Below are positions 1 through 8,768 of a stretch of DNA of 64,000 bases, piece by piece; position 1 is the stretch's first letter, and every line of letters begins with the position of its first letter. The notes below the pieces were generated by a model. That model saw nothing but the letters and a program-made list of their open reading frames with translations, searched no databases and was not told the origin of the DNA. The position numbers and the translations under genes were made by a program. Source of the stretch: Massilibacillus massiliensis (lineage in GTDB: Bacteria; Bacillota; Negativicutes; FLKF01); contig NZ_LT575483.1 of assembly GCF_900086705.1 (NCBI RefSeq), positions 559,166 to 623,165 of the forward strand, written 5' to 3'.

Positions 1-317
1 TCTACGGCACCACTATTAATTGCGGTTCTTAGATTTTTATTAGTTTGGTATGGCATACGTCTTTTAATTCCGCCAACCTCTGCTAATGCTCCATCCAATT
101 CTTTTCCAACGGATGCGCCAGTCCATAAATTCACTGTGAACGGCTCTTTCTTCATTCTCTCAGCTAAAGCCAATGGCACAGCTTTTGGATACCCAGCAGG
201 CGTAAAACCACTTGTACCAATATTCATATTAGGTTTGATAAAAGCAGCAGCTTCTTCAGCACTAACGATCTTAGCATGCAATGCTTTATTACGCACGCGA
301 TCACGAATATCAATCAT
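1..317 (-). CDS. Acetyl-CoA hydrolase/transferase family protein, N-terminal part (probable succinyl-CoA:acetate CoA-transferase)
   Basis: The gene is cut by the window edge; only about the first 105 codons are present. Translation starts MIDIRDRVRNKALHAKIVSA and continues with a GTSGFTPAGYPKAVP stretch and NLWTGASVGKELDG, which I recognise from the acetyl-CoA hydrolase/transferase family. Members move CoA between succinyl-CoA and acetate (or propionate) in the cytoplasm during acid fermentation. The ATG follows a GGGAGG ribosome site. It is divergent from nothing and lies downstream of rex on the same strand, so redox control by Rex is possible but unproven. Substrate preference cannot be told from this fragment. 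Confidence 0.8.
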   Translation of the reverse strand, partial: MIDIRDRVRNKALHAKIVSAEEAAAFIKPNMNIGTSGFTPAGYPKAVPLALAERMKKEPFTVNLWTGASVGKELDGALAEVGGIKRRMPYQTNKNLRTAINSGAV

Positions 318-685
318 TAAAAAATCCTCCCTTAGTAGGTCAAGAAAATTTGGCCTCTTACTATTTGTTAAATTTTTCATTGCACACAAAATTAACTGTA
401 AACTTCATGCCTCGCAATTTAATGTACAATTACACCTGTCATAAAACAACTATAATTTTAAATTATTATAACAGTAGTATTAGTTATATCCCTTCACAAG
501 CATACCACTACATAGAAATACCGTCAAGTTAGACATAACGTTTTCTTGACGGCATTTCTCTTTTATCTCTAACTTAGCTTGTGAATTTTTGTTCAAACTA
601 ACTCTACATGAGAAATTCTCTGTATTTTGATAAATTCCTGCTAAATTTTAAATAAAAATAATAATATTATATGAAATTTTTATCG
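318..685. other. Intergenic region between rex and the CoA-transferase gene
   Basis: No gene is supported here. It should hold the promoter of the leftward CoA-transferase gene and contains the stem-loop at 516-557 described separately. A TTGTGA motif at 579 resembles a Rex half site but the partner half is poor. Confidence 0.6.
516..557 (-). terminator. Stem-loop downstream of rex
   Basis: The arms 516-528 and 545-557 form a 13-bp stem with one mismatch around CCGTCAAG/CTTGACGG. Short T-rich stretches flank both sides, so it may work in both directions. It lies 130 bp past the rex stop codon and is the first candidate end for the rex transcript. Confidence 0.5.
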
Positions 686-1315
686 TTATTTTCTGTTTAT
701 ATGATAAGAAAGACTGCTAAGACCTATAGACAAATCTTCATTCACGATATGCATACTTTCAGGAACTTTAAGTTTCGTAGGTGCAAAATTCCAAATACCT
801 TTGACTCCGGCAGCAACCAACTTATCTGCAACCCCTTGAGCAAAAGCTCTTGGAACGCAAATAATTCCAATATGAATATTTTTTTCTTTTACAACAGATT
901 CTATATCTTCAATATCCTCTACTTTAAGACCACTGACAATTTCACCAACCAATTCTGGATTTTTATCAAATAATGAAACTAAATTAAATCCTAAAGAAAT
1001 AAAATTCTGATAATTTGACAGCGCCGATCCTAAATGCCCTATTCCGACAACCGCAATATTCCAATTATTGTCTAACCCTAAAATCTCACCAATATTACAT
1101 TTCAATTCATTGACATAATACCCTACGCCTTTTTTGCCAAATTGGCCGAAAGAGGCTAAATCTTTTCTGATTTGTTCCGGTGTTATACCTAGACGTTTAC
1201 CTAATTCTTCTGAAGATATAATATCTATTCCCTCTTCACCTGCTAAGCGAAGCGTACGAAAATACAAAGGTAGGCGGTCAATTGTAGCTTTAGAAATCAC
1301 AATTTGTCCTTTCAC
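686..1315 (-). CDS. rex: Redox-sensing transcriptional repressor Rex
   Basis: Rex binds NADH or NAD+ and represses fermentation and respiration genes when NAD+ dominates. The 209-residue protein has an N-terminal winged helix (about residues 15-75, with SSEELGKRLGITPEQIRKDL) and a Rossmann domain opening with VVGIGHLGSAL; length fits the family. I chose the GTG at 1315 because GGAAGGGG lies about 8 bases upstream of it, whereas the upstream TTG at 1333 has no ribosome site and would include this Shine-Dalgarno in its coding part. The gene stands alone. Likely targets such as nfnAB or the fumarate reductase are in the window, but I found no convincing Rex palindrome near them. Confidence 0.95.
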   Translation of the reverse strand: MKGQIVISKATIDRLPLYFRTLRLAGEEGIDIISSEELGKRLGITPEQIRKDLASFGQFGKKGVGYYVNELKCNIGEILGLDNNWNIAVVGIGHLGSALSNYQNFISLGFNLVSLFDKNPELVGEIVSGLKVEDIEDIESVVKEKNIHIGIICVPRAFAQGVADKLVAAGVKGIWNFAPTKLKVPESMHIVNEDLSIGLSSLSYHINRK

Positions 1316-1438
1316 TTGTAAATCCCCTTCCAAAAAACTTCTATAATGAAACTACTGTATACTTTGACTTATATTCGAACAAAAGTAAAAAAAACCTTTA
1401 TTCCTATTTTATAGAAAAATCCGATACCCAGCCATCAA

Positions 1439-2668
1439 TTATTTTAAAAGTTTCCTGCAAGCCACAATAATCACTGCATTCATAAACCAAAATAACATAG
1501 ATAACTCGATATTAAATAAAACATAATCTGTAAAACCATTTAAAGCAACGCAAACAATAGATAAACCCGCTCCTAAATTAACTCCACTTATAAAATTCGA
1601 TTCTTTCACATGCGTATTACTGAGTGCCAATTTCAGATGACTGATCATGCAGACGATAAAACTGATTGCTCCCATTATACCGATCTCAGCGGCATAGTTT
1701 AAATACATATTATGCGCATGTACGATCTTAACCGCCTCGTTTTGAATGAAAAAATCATATTCTGGATAAACCATCCAATAAGCACCCCAACCAATGCCAA
1801 ATAAAGGATGTTCCTCAATCATAGCAATCGTACTTTCCCATAATGCCAGTCGCATGCTTGAAGAAGTATCACTTAGATCAATACTAGAAAGCAAACGTTC
1901 TGTAATACTCGTATCAAAAATAAGAACAAAAGTACAACTAAGCAAAAGTCCTACAAATATTTTTCGATTATGAAATAATCCATATGCCGCGATCACCATT
2001 ACAAAACTAATCCAGGCACCGCGAGAATAGGTCATTCCTAAACAAATTGCCATTAAAGCAAAAGAAATAGCTAAAACAAGCTTTATTTTTTTTGTACGAA
2101 TTTTACAAATGACACCAAAAACTAAGCACATCATAACAAGTAAATAACCGGCTAATATATTAGGATTTTGCATTGTAGAAAACACACGCGTCTTTAATTC
2201 TGGAAACTGTTCTCCATCCACCCATAGCATATTGCTTACATCAATACCATGCATATATTGATAAAAACCATAAAAAACAACAAGGAGAGATGAAACAAGC
2301 AGTGTAATACCAACACGCTTTAATTGTTCCTGTGTTGAGATATGATGTATGACCAAATAATAAATAAGAACATACCGTCCCATTAAATTATAAAAATTAT
2401 AAAAACTATAACCAGGATCAGGAGAAACTAAAATAGACAAGGCAGAGAAAAGAACAAAGCATCCAACAATTCGGTCTATTACAGTAAATCGCATGCTTCG
2501 CTTCTCATCTTTGAAAAATTTAATCAACCACGCAAAAACTCCGATCCCCAGAAATACAGTGGTCAAAGTCGGTGATAACGCCAAGAAAAAAACTACACCT
2601 AGAATTGAAGATTCAATTATAAAATTCAAATCAATTCGTAAATTATTCTTTTTATGAACTTTGCCCAC
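1439..2668 (-). CDS. O-antigen ligase/polymerase family membrane protein (Wzy_C domain)
   Basis: This is a 409-residue polytopic membrane protein with about 10-12 hydrophobic segments. The middle to C-terminal part carries the Wzy_C signature: HPLFGIGWGAYW followed by HAHNMYLNYAAEIGIMG. Family members join or polymerise lipid-linked sugar chains on the outer face of the inner membrane, for example O-antigen onto lipid A core. The start is GTG with AGGTGAG upstream. It sits alone, separated from folC by a terminator, with no other polysaccharide genes here, so ligase versus polymerase cannot be decided. Its presence supports a diderm cell envelope. Confidence 0.8.
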   Translation of the reverse strand: MGKVHKKNNLRIDLNFIIESSILGVVFFLALSPTLTTVFLGIGVFAWLIKFFKDEKRSMRFTVIDRIVGCFVLFSALSILVSPDPGYSFYNFYNLMGRYVLIYYLVIHHISTQEQLKRVGITLLVSSLLVVFYGFYQYMHGIDVSNMLWVDGEQFPELKTRVFSTMQNPNILAGYLLVMMCLVFGVICKIRTKKIKLVLAISFALMAICLGMTYSRGAWISFVMVIAAYGLFHNRKIFVGLLLSCTFVLIFDTSITERLLSSIDLSDTSSSMRLALWESTIAMIEEHPLFGIGWGAYWMVYPEYDFFIQNEAVKIVHAHNMYLNYAAEIGIMGAISFIVCMISHLKLALSNTHVKESNFISGVNLGAGLSIVCVALNGFTDYVLFNIELSMLFWFMNAVIIVACRKLLK

Positions 2669-2710
2669 AATCTCACCTAATTCATTCTTTTTATATTTAT
2701 CTTTTATAGA

Positions 2711-2748
2711 AGAAATCAGTAAACTTAAACCACAGTTTACTGATTTCT
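2711..2748 (-). terminator. Intrinsic terminator after folC
   Basis: A perfect 15-bp stem (2711-2725 with 2734-2748) with an 8-base loop begins 5 bases past the folC stop. It is followed on the minus strand by a T-rich run and separates valS-folC from the O-antigen ligase gene. Confidence 0.85.
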
Positions 2749-2752
2749 GACT

Positions 2753-4045
2753 TTATGCCTTGACCAATAAAGATCTCACTGCACCAATCAAATATAACGA
2801 TCCTGCAATACATAAAATTTTGTCAGGTCCTGCTGCCAATTCACTTGCTTTTCTCAAACCATCTTCAATGGAACTTGCAACTTCTACTTGTTTTGCAATA
2901 ATTTTATTTGCAATATAGGCAGGTTCCGCTGCACGCTCAGATAATGGCTCTGTTACAACTACACTATCGTCGGCTTTCACAAGTGCTTTTAAAATTCCAT
3001 CAATATCTTTATCTTTTAAAACCCCTAATAAAAAAACGATTTCTTTATCAGAAAAATAAGTATCCAAATTGATCCGCAAACTCTGCGCGCCCGCAATATT
3101 ATGCGCTCCATCAACAAGAATCAGATGATCCTCTTGTGAAAGTACTTCAAACCGACCGGGCCAGCTAACGGTAAGCAAAGCATTATGAATCGCTTCGCTC
3201 GTAATTCGTTTTTCACTATTTGCTAATACAAGTGCCGTCATAATTGCGACAGCACTATTTTCAACTTGATGCTGACCTAATAAATTTAAAACATAGACCA
3301 TCGCCACACCCATCAAATCAGCCGAAAAAGTGATTTCTTGCTTATGTCCGTCAAACGCTTTAAAAAAACTTTCAAAATCTTCACCGGCAATAAACATATC
3401 AGCACTTTTCTGTTCAGCAACTTTTCGGATGATATCTAAAGCCTCACCTTTCGCTGCCGTAATAACCGGGACGCCTTCCTTAATAATGCCTGCCTTATGT
3501 TCAGCGATTCCGGCTAAGGTTCCTCCACAACGATCCGCATGTTCAAACGTCACATTGGTAATAACAGAAACCTCTGGTTTAATCACATTTGTAGAATCAA
3601 GCAGGCCACCCAAGCCAACCTCAATCACCGCATATTCAACTTCCATCTTCGAAAAATAATAAAACGCTGCGGCAGTAATGACCTCAAACTGTGTCGGGCT
3701 CTCACCACCTTCTGCAAGAATCCTATCTACAAATGTACTGACATATGCAATACTTTCTGCAAAATCCTCTTCTGAAATGTTTTTTCCATTCACTTGCATC
3801 CGTTCGGTATAAGATACCAGATGCGGTGAAATATACATGCCAGTTTTAATTTTTGCATTATTCAAAATGGCCGTTAACATGGCCGTTGTAGAACCTTTAC
3901 CATTCGTTCCAGTCACATGAATTGTTTTATATTTATTTTGTGGATTTCCCATAAGCACGAGTAATTGAGTGATGCGTTTCAATCCTAAATTAATTCCGAA
4001 TTTGTTTAGTCCATCTAAATACGTTAATGATTCTTGATAATTCAT
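2753..4045 (-). CDS. folC: Bifunctional folylpolyglutamate synthase / dihydrofolate synthase
   Basis: FolC adds L-glutamate to dihydropteroate and to folates using ATP in the cytoplasm. The 430-residue protein shows the Mur-ligase fold: P-loop HVTGTNGKGSTTAM near residue 45, the SPHL motif that follows it, EVGLGGLLDSTN, and the C-terminal DGAHN motif. Length is normal. ATG is preceded by AAGGAA. It lies 14 bp downstream of valS, an arrangement common in Firmicutes, and so probably shares the T-box-controlled transcript. It also supports the C1-folate enzymes encoded at 11-15 kb. Confidence 0.95.
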   Translation of the reverse strand: MNYQESLTYLDGLNKFGINLGLKRITQLLVLMGNPQNKYKTIHVTGTNGKGSTTAMLTAILNNAKIKTGMYISPHLVSYTERMQVNGKNISEEDFAESIAYVSTFVDRILAEGGESPTQFEVITAAAFYYFSKMEVEYAVIEVGLGGLLDSTNVIKPEVSVITNVTFEHADRCGGTLAGIAEHKAGIIKEGVPVITAAKGEALDIIRKVAEQKSADMFIAGEDFESFFKAFDGHKQEITFSADLMGVAMVYVLNLLGQHQVENSAVAIMTALVLANSEKRITSEAIHNALLTVSWPGRFEVLSQEDHLILVDGAHNIAGAQSLRINLDTYFSDKEIVFLLGVLKDKDIDGILKALVKADDSVVVTEPLSERAAEPAYIANKIIAKQVEVASSIEDGLRKASELAAGPDKILCIAGSLYLIGAVRSLLVKA

Positions 4046-4059
4046 TTTATCAATTCCTT

Positions 4060-6717
4060 TTATAAACTAGCCAAATATGCTAGTCGTTCATTAATCGCAG
4101 TACGCTTATCTTCAAAACTTTTTTGTTTTTCTTTCTCTTTTTCAATAACCTCTTTTGGTGCTTTCGCAACAAAACCTGCATTCGCTAACTTTCCACTTAC
4201 GCGCGCTAATTCTTTTTCCAGAACTGTTAATTCCTTATTCAACCGTGCTGTTTCTTTTTCTACGTCAATTAAACCTTTTAACGGCAAGTAAATTTCCACA
4301 CCATCTACCACAGCAGCCATCGCATTATCCGGCTTTTCTACTTCTTTTTCAAGGATACGAACTGGCTCCGCTGCTGCCAATACCCTTAAATACTCGGCAT
4401 TGGTTTCTACAATGTCTTGCAGCTCTTTCGATGCAAAATGAAGAACAACTTCACTTTTCTTACCAGGCGCAACATTCACTTCCGCGCGCATATTACGAAC
4501 CGCCTTGATAATTTCCATGATTGTAGACATCTCTTGTTCCACTTCTGCTCTCAATGTAATATCCTGCAGCGCAGTAGGCCAAGCTGCAACCATAATACTT
4601 TTTCCTTCATGTGGAATATGCTGCCAAATTTCCTCTGTAATATAAGGCATAAATGGATGCAATAATTTTAATGTATTTTCCAAGACATAACAAAGAACAT
4701 ACTGCGCTGTTTTCCGCTTAGCGACCGCATCTTTATTATATAGCCGGGCTTTCACCATTTCAATATACCAATCACAAAACTCATTCCAAATAAACTCATA
4801 CAGCGCTCGTCCAGCTTCACCAAGCTCAAATTTCTCTAAATTATTGGTTACTTCCTCCACAGTTTTGCTATAACGACTGAGAATCCATTGATCAGCAAGC
4901 GTATAATCTGCCTGACTTGGTTTAAAAGTTCGATCAAACCCTTCTAAATTCATCAATACAAATCTTGAAGCATTCCATAATTTATTCGCAAAGTTTCTCG
5001 TAGATTCTACACGCTCCCAATAAAAACGCATATCATTCCCTGGTGTATTGCCAGTAATCAGCATGAAGCGCAACGTATCTGCACCATATTTCTCAATAAC
5101 CTCTAATGGATCAATTCCATTTCCCAGAGATTTGCTCATCTTCCGTCCTTGAGAATCGCGAACTAACCCATGAATAAATACATGTTTAAACGGTATATCC
5201 TTGCCAAATTCTAATCCCATCATAATCATTCTAGCGACCCAGAAGAATATAATATCATAGCCCGTTACTAAAACGCTCGTTGGATAAAACTGCTTAAATT
5301 CCTCTGTTTCTTCCGGCCACCCCATTGTCGAAAAAGGCCATAATCCTGAACTAAACCAAGTATCAAGAACATCTTCATCTTGTCGCATGATTTTTCCGCA
5401 TTTTGGACAAGCATGTACATCTTCTCGAGAAACTACAGTTTCTCCACAGTCCTCACAATACCATGCAGGAATACGATGCCCCCACCAAAGTTGTCTAGAG
5501 ATGCACCAATCACGAATACCTTCAAGCCAATTCATATAAATTTTTGTAAAACGCTCTGGAACAAACTGAATTTTTCCAGATTGCACTGCCTCCATAGCAG
5601 GTTTCGCAAGTGATTCCATTTTTACAAACCATTGTTTAGACACCATAGGCTCAATGACCGTATTACAGCGGTGACAATGTCCAACAGCATGCGCATGTGC
5701 TTCAATTTTAACTAAATTTCCAAGATCTTTTAGATCCGCAATAATCTGCTTACGGCATACATAACGATCCATCCCTTTATATTTTCCTGTGTTATCTGCC
5801 ATCGTTGCATCCGTATTTAATACGATAATCTGTTCTAAATTATGCCGCTGTCCCATTTCAAAATCATTGGGATCATGAGCAGGTGTTACTTTTACCGCTC
5901 CTGTACCAAAACTTGGATCGACATATGAATCCGCAAATACCGGTATTTTTCTATTCACAATTGGTAAAATCAAATTCTTACCAACTAAATGCGTATAACG
6001 TACATCATCGGGATGTACAGCAACCCCCGTATCACCGAGCATTGTTTCAGGACGAGTGGTCGCGATTTGGATATACTCCTCTGTACCTTCAATCTGGTAA
6101 CGCAGATGATATAAATGCCCCTCGCCATCTTCATGTTCCACTTCAATATCACTTAATGCTGTATTGCAGCGAGGACACCAATTCGTAATACGATGCCCCT
6201 GATAAATTAAACCTTTTTCATAAAGACTCACAAAAACTTCACGCACCGCTTTTGAACAACCTTCATCTAAGGTAAACCGTTCACGCTCCCAATCACATGA
6301 AGCGCCTAAACTTCTCAACTGTTTCGTAATTCTACTTCCATATTGATGCTTCCATTCCCAAACTTTTTCAATAAATTGCTCACGCCCTAAATCATAACGT
6401 GATATCCCTTTTTCTTTAGCTAACATTTCTTCTACTTTAATTTGTGTAGCGATTCCCGCATGATCAGTACCAGGCATCCATAAAGTATTATATCCTTGCA
6501 TCCTGCGCCAGCGAATCTGAATATCTTGCAATGTATTATCAAGTGCATGCCCCATATGTAATTGTCCTGTCACATTTGGTGGCGGTATAACTATACTAAA
6601 CGGTCTTTTATCATAATCTACTTCTTCATGAAACAGTTTATTTTCTTCCCAAAACGCATACCATTTTTTTTCAAATGACTGTGGGTCATACACAGTCGGA
6701 ATATTTTTGTCTTCCAT
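4060..6717 (-). CDS. valS: Valyl-tRNA synthetase
   Basis: This class I synthetase charges tRNA-Val and edits mischarged threonine. The 885-residue protein has the HIGH motif as HMGH within [15 protein letters not shown] (about residue 50), the KMSKS motif in [11 protein letters not shown] (about 525), a zinc-type CEDCGET...CPKCGK insertion and a C-terminal coiled coil (about residues 820-880) that binds tRNA. The size is standard. The gene follows a valine T-box leader with its own promoter, and reads into folC. Confidence 0.98.
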   Translation of the reverse strand: MEDKNIPTVYDPQSFEKKWYAFWEENKLFHEEVDYDKRPFSIVIPPPNVTGQLHMGHALDNTLQDIQIRWRRMQGYNTLWMPGTDHAGIATQIKVEEMLAKEKGISRYDLGREQFIEKVWEWKHQYGSRITKQLRSLGASCDWERERFTLDEGCSKAVREVFVSLYEKGLIYQGHRITNWCPRCNTALSDIEVEHEDGEGHLYHLRYQIEGTEEYIQIATTRPETMLGDTGVAVHPDDVRYTHLVGKNLILPIVNRKIPVFADSYVDPSFGTGAVKVTPAHDPNDFEMGQRHNLEQIIVLNTDATMADNTGKYKGMDRYVCRKQIIADLKDLGNLVKIEAHAHAVGHCHRCNTVIEPMVSKQWFVKMESLAKPAMEAVQSGKIQFVPERFTKIYMNWLEGIRDWCISRQLWWGHRIPAWYCEDCGETVVSREDVHACPKCGKIMRQDEDVLDTWFSSGLWPFSTMGWPEETEEFKQFYPTSVLVTGYDIIFFWVARMIMMGLEFGKDIPFKHVFIHGLVRDSQGRKMSKSLGNGIDPLEVIEKYGADTLRFMLITGNTPGNDMRFYWERVESTRNFANKLWNASRFVLMNLEGFDRTFKPSQADYTLADQWILSRYSKTVEEVTNNLEKFELGEAGRALYEFIWNEFCDWYIEMVKARLYNKDAVAKRKTAQYVLCYVLENTLKLLHPFMPYITEEIWQHIPHEGKSIMVAAWPTALQDITLRAEVEQEMSTIMEIIKAVRNMRAEVNVAPGKKSEVVLHFASKELQDIVETNAEYLRVLAAAEPVRILEKEVEKPDNAMAAVVDGVEIYLPLKGLIDVEKETARLNKELTVLEKELARVSGKLANAGFVAKAPKEVIEKEKEKQKSFEDKRTAINERLAYLASL

Positions 6718-6749
6718 TTTTCAAACAAAACCTCCCAAATTTATTGCAA

Positions 6750-7004
6750 AATAAAAAACTCCCCCGCCCAACAAGGACGAAAGAGCAAACTTTCGTGGTA
6801 CCACCTTAACTTCTTTTGCAAGTTATCCGAACTTACAAAACTCAATTGCCATAACGCAGCACTTGCGACTATGCTTACTGAAAATTCAGCATAATAACTC
6901 CGAGTCTACCTTCCGTTAGATCCACAGAGAAACTTTTCAGCTAATAGTTTCCTCTCTATCCAGTGAAATACCAACATACTCTTCTCTTCATCGTCTTTTA
7001 CTTA
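6750..7004 (-). ncRNA. T-box leader controlling valS (valine)
   Basis: On the minus strand the leader contains the T-box core AAGGTGGTACCACG at 6795-6808. Its UGGU matches an ACCA tRNA end. An upstream specifier domain has the paired GTTGG/CTAAC helix above an internal loop with AGTA on one side and GGAAGGTAGAC on the other. The codon GTA at 6907-6909 (valine) is the best specifier candidate. Uncharged tRNA-Val should stabilise the antiterminator and allow valS-folC transcription. The specifier was assigned by eye. Confidence 0.93.
6759..6785 (-). terminator. T-box attenuator terminator
   Basis: Arms 6759-6769 and 6775-6785 form an 11-bp GC-rich stem (with G-U pairs) and a 5-base loop, followed on the minus strand by TTTTTTATTTT. 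The 5' side lies just past the T-box core, as expected for a terminator that competes with the antiterminator. Confidence 0.9.
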
Positions 7005-7010
7005 TCAAAT

Positions 7011-7040
7011 AATATACAGCTTTTTATACCTACTTGTCAA
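7011..7040 (-). promoter_or_regulatory. Promoter of the valS T-box transcript
   Basis: On the minus strand TTGACA (7035-7040) and TATATT (7011-7016) are separated by 18 bases, placing the transcript start near 7004, directly ahead of the T-box stem I. Confidence 0.7.
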
Positions 7041-7092
7041 TAGTGGTCTTAAAAATTCAAATGATATTGCACTATGCAACCATGTATAACAA

Positions 7093-7245
7093 CTATTTTA
7101 ACAGTCTTTCTAAATCTCGAATCATATGTAAATGCGTTTCAAATTCCAAATCATTATGATCTTTTTCCAATTGTTCTCGTAATAATTTAATCCTCTCTTG
7201 TATTTTTTTTCTGGTTTCTGCATGGATTTCTTTTGATGCATGCAT
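7093..7245 (-). CDS. Small charged protein of unknown function (50 residues)
   Basis: A 50-codon frame starts at an ATG with AAGGGAGAG eight bases upstream and runs to TAG at 7093. The product begins MHASKEIHAETRKKIQERIK and ends in RDLERLLK; it is strongly charged, has heptad-like leucines and is predicted to be helical or a short coiled coil. I do not recognise a family. The good ribosome site, a nearby TATAAT and the codon usage favour a real gene. It lies between the tRNA-Leu terminator and the valS promoter. Confidence 0.55.
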   Translation of the reverse strand: MHASKEIHAETRKKIQERIKLLREQLEKDHNDLEFETHLHMIRDLERLLK

Positions 7246-7274
7246 ACTAAACTCTCCCTTACCTATAAATTATA

Positions 7275-7286
7275 TTTGTATACAAA
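7275..7286. promoter_or_regulatory. Palindrome TTTGTATACAAA ahead of the 50-residue ORF
   Basis: A perfect 12-bp palindrome sits next to a TATAAT on the minus strand, about 30 bases upstream of the small ORF start. The same core occurs at 26098-26111 in the promoter of the APC transporter. TTGTATACAA cores are typical of GntR-type operators, but the binding protein is unknown. Confidence 0.4.
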
Positions 7287-7288
7287 AA

Positions 7289-7311
7289 ACCTCTGTGAAA
7301 AACACAGAGGT
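7289..7311 (-). terminator. Terminator of tRNA-Leu
   Basis: ACCTCTGTG (7289-7297) pairs with CACAGAGGT (7303-7311), followed on the minus strand by TTTTTTG. It begins 14 bases past the tRNA 3' end. Confidence 0.85.
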
Positions 7312-7324
7312 CATCAAATTCAAA

Positions 7325-7407
7325 TGGTGCGGGTGAAGGGACTTGAACCCCCACGGTTACCCGCCAGATCCTAAGTCTGGTGCGTCTGCCAATTCCGCCA
7401 CACCCGC
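7325..7407 (-). tRNA. tRNA-Leu (anticodon UAG)
   Basis: An 83-base class II tRNA with encoded CCA. The acceptor GCGGGTG pairs with CACCCGC, the T arm has GGTTCAAGTCC, and the anticodon loop CTTAGGA gives UAG, reading CUA/CUG leucine codons. The sequence is identical to the copy at 49373-49455. Confidence 0.97.
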
Positions 7408-7473
7408 ATGTGACAGCAATACCGTCAGTTGACTTTTATATATTATCATAGTCGTAATATGGTGTCAAGTTTT

Positions 7474-7953
7474 TTAAGCCTCTTTTAGCAATTGTACCAA
7501 TAATTCTTTCGTAATTTCTTCCTCTGAATACACGCGAAAACCATGCTTCCTAAGTAATGCAGTTGTTACACCCTGTCCGGCTATTTTTCCGCCACGAAAA
7601 GTTCCATCATAGATTTGTTCAACACCGCAGGAAGGACTGCGTTCTTTTAAAATTGCTGTTTTAATTCCATATTGCTCAGCTATTTTTAATACTTTTTCCG
7701 CACCACGAATAAAATTTATTGTAACATCCGTATTTATTTTATTTACAACTCTCGCCTTTTGTAACAGAACATCTTGCCCATTTCCCCCTACAATTTCTGC
7801 TGGTGGATGCGGAATAGGCAGCTTGCCAAGACATTCCGGACAAATTGCGACGAATTTCCCCAAAGCATTATATTGCATCAACAATGCGTGACTGTTTGCT
7901 TCACCATTATATTTTGTGTGATGCCCTAACAGACATGCACTAATCAAAATCAT
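7474..7953 (-). CDS. DUF523 family protein
   Basis: This 159-residue cytoplasmic protein matches the DUF523 family: an N-terminal ISACLLG with a nearby NG turn, the CPECLGKLPIPHPPAEI block, and SPSCG before a GGKIAGQGVTTALL C-terminus. Conserved cysteines (residues 7, about 38 and 41, and in SPSCG) suggest a metal or Fe-S site, but no function is established. ATG follows GAGGTG. It is 13 bp downstream of the exonuclease gene and probably co-transcribed with it. Confidence 0.85.
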   Translation of the reverse strand: MILISACLLGHHTKYNGEANSHALLMQYNALGKFVAICPECLGKLPIPHPPAEIVGGNGQDVLLQKARVVNKINTDVTINFIRGAEKVLKIAEQYGIKTAILKERSPSCGVEQIYDGTFRGGKIAGQGVTTALLRKHGFRVYSEEEITKELLVQLLKEA

Positions 7954-7966
7954 TGCAACACCTCAT

Positions 7967-8524
7967 TTATAATTTAAAGCTTTTCGCTGACAAATTTATT
8001 TTCATCGCTAGCTCTGCAAAATTCGCAGAGTTTAATTTTTCTCCAGCCAACAAAGCAACAGCAGCACAAGTTCTCGCATCATCTAACGCATTATGATGGT
8101 GAAAATCAATATGAAAATATTGTCCTAATGTCCCTAATTTATGATTTTCAAGTTCCGGCCAAACTTTTTTTGCGATATGCACGGTACAAAAATGATGAAA
8201 TTTAGGCGGTTCCAAATGATACTCTTGAATACAGCTTTTTAATACACTCATATCAAAGCTCGCATTATGCGCAACAACGATTTTATTTTGCAGACAAGGC
8301 TTTAAATCTCGCCAAATTTGAGCAAAATTAGGTTTGTCTCTGACATCATTGGGCGTAATACCATGAATTTGAATATTGGTATACTCAAATTCTAAATTAG
8401 GCGGTTTAATCAATGCATAATAAGAATCAAATATTTTTCCGTCCTTTACTTCAACTACAGCCACGCTGCAGGCACTATTTCTCTTATAATTGGCTGTCTC
8501 AAAATCTATTGCTACAAAATTCAT
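7967..8524 (-). CDS. DEDDh 3'-5' exonuclease (DnaQ/PolC epsilon-like)
   Basis: The 185-residue protein is a stand-alone exonuclease domain. Visible catalytic residues are D7 and E9 in VAIDFETANY (ExoI), the aspartate in AHNASFDMSVL (ExoII) and the HxAxxD element HNALDDA (ExoIII). Such proteins trim 3' ends of DNA or RNA in proofreading, repair or RNA turnover. No polymerase or helicase domain is fused. The gene has an AAGG site before ATG and precedes the DUF523 gene by 13 bp; the job is not narrowed by this context. Confidence 0.88.
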   Translation of the reverse strand: MNFVAIDFETANYKRNSACSVAVVEVKDGKIFDSYYALIKPPNLEFEYTNIQIHGITPNDVRDKPNFAQIWRDLKPCLQNKIVVAHNASFDMSVLKSCIQEYHLEPPKFHHFCTVHIAKKVWPELENHKLGTLGQYFHIDFHHHNALDDARTCAAVALLAGEKLNSANFAELAMKINLSAKSFKL

Positions 8525-8656
8525 ATATACAATTACCTTTCTTCATCTATTACAAAAAATCCCTTAAATTATTTTAACGCAAGCCTAGCATCGACGCAAC
8601 AAGAAATTACGAACACACTCTCCCCACGAACAAAAAGTTTTAAAAAAACCAAAAAT

Positions 8657-8683
8657 GGGTGTTGCATCAAAAATGCAACACCC
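8657..8683 (-). terminator. Terminator of the nfnAB operon
   Basis: GGGTGTTGCAT (8657-8667) pairs perfectly with ATGCAACACCC (8673-8683) around a 5-base loop. The minus-strand T-rich tail GGTTTTTTT follows. It lies about 85 bases past the nfnB stop. Confidence 0.85.
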
Positions 8684-8710
8684 TAGACTGTAGACAAATA
8701 CTATAGTTAA

Positions 8711-8768
8711 GCCAATAACTTAGAAAATAATAAAACACCACTTATAAACGAGTACGAAGATAGGTTGT
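8711..8768. repeat. Direct repeat, copy 1 (downstream of nfnB)
   Basis: The core 8738-8764 (starting CCACTTATAAACGAG) is identical over 27 bases to 11171-11197. Similarity continues on the left through TTAGAAAATAA. The copy lies between the nfnB stop codon and its terminator, so it is transcribed as 3' UTR. Confidence 0.85.

Noticed and set aside
579-596. Possible Rex operator downstream of rex
   Set aside because: Only the left half (TTGTGA) fits; the right half differs at three of seven positions, and a stem-loop lies between it and the next gene.
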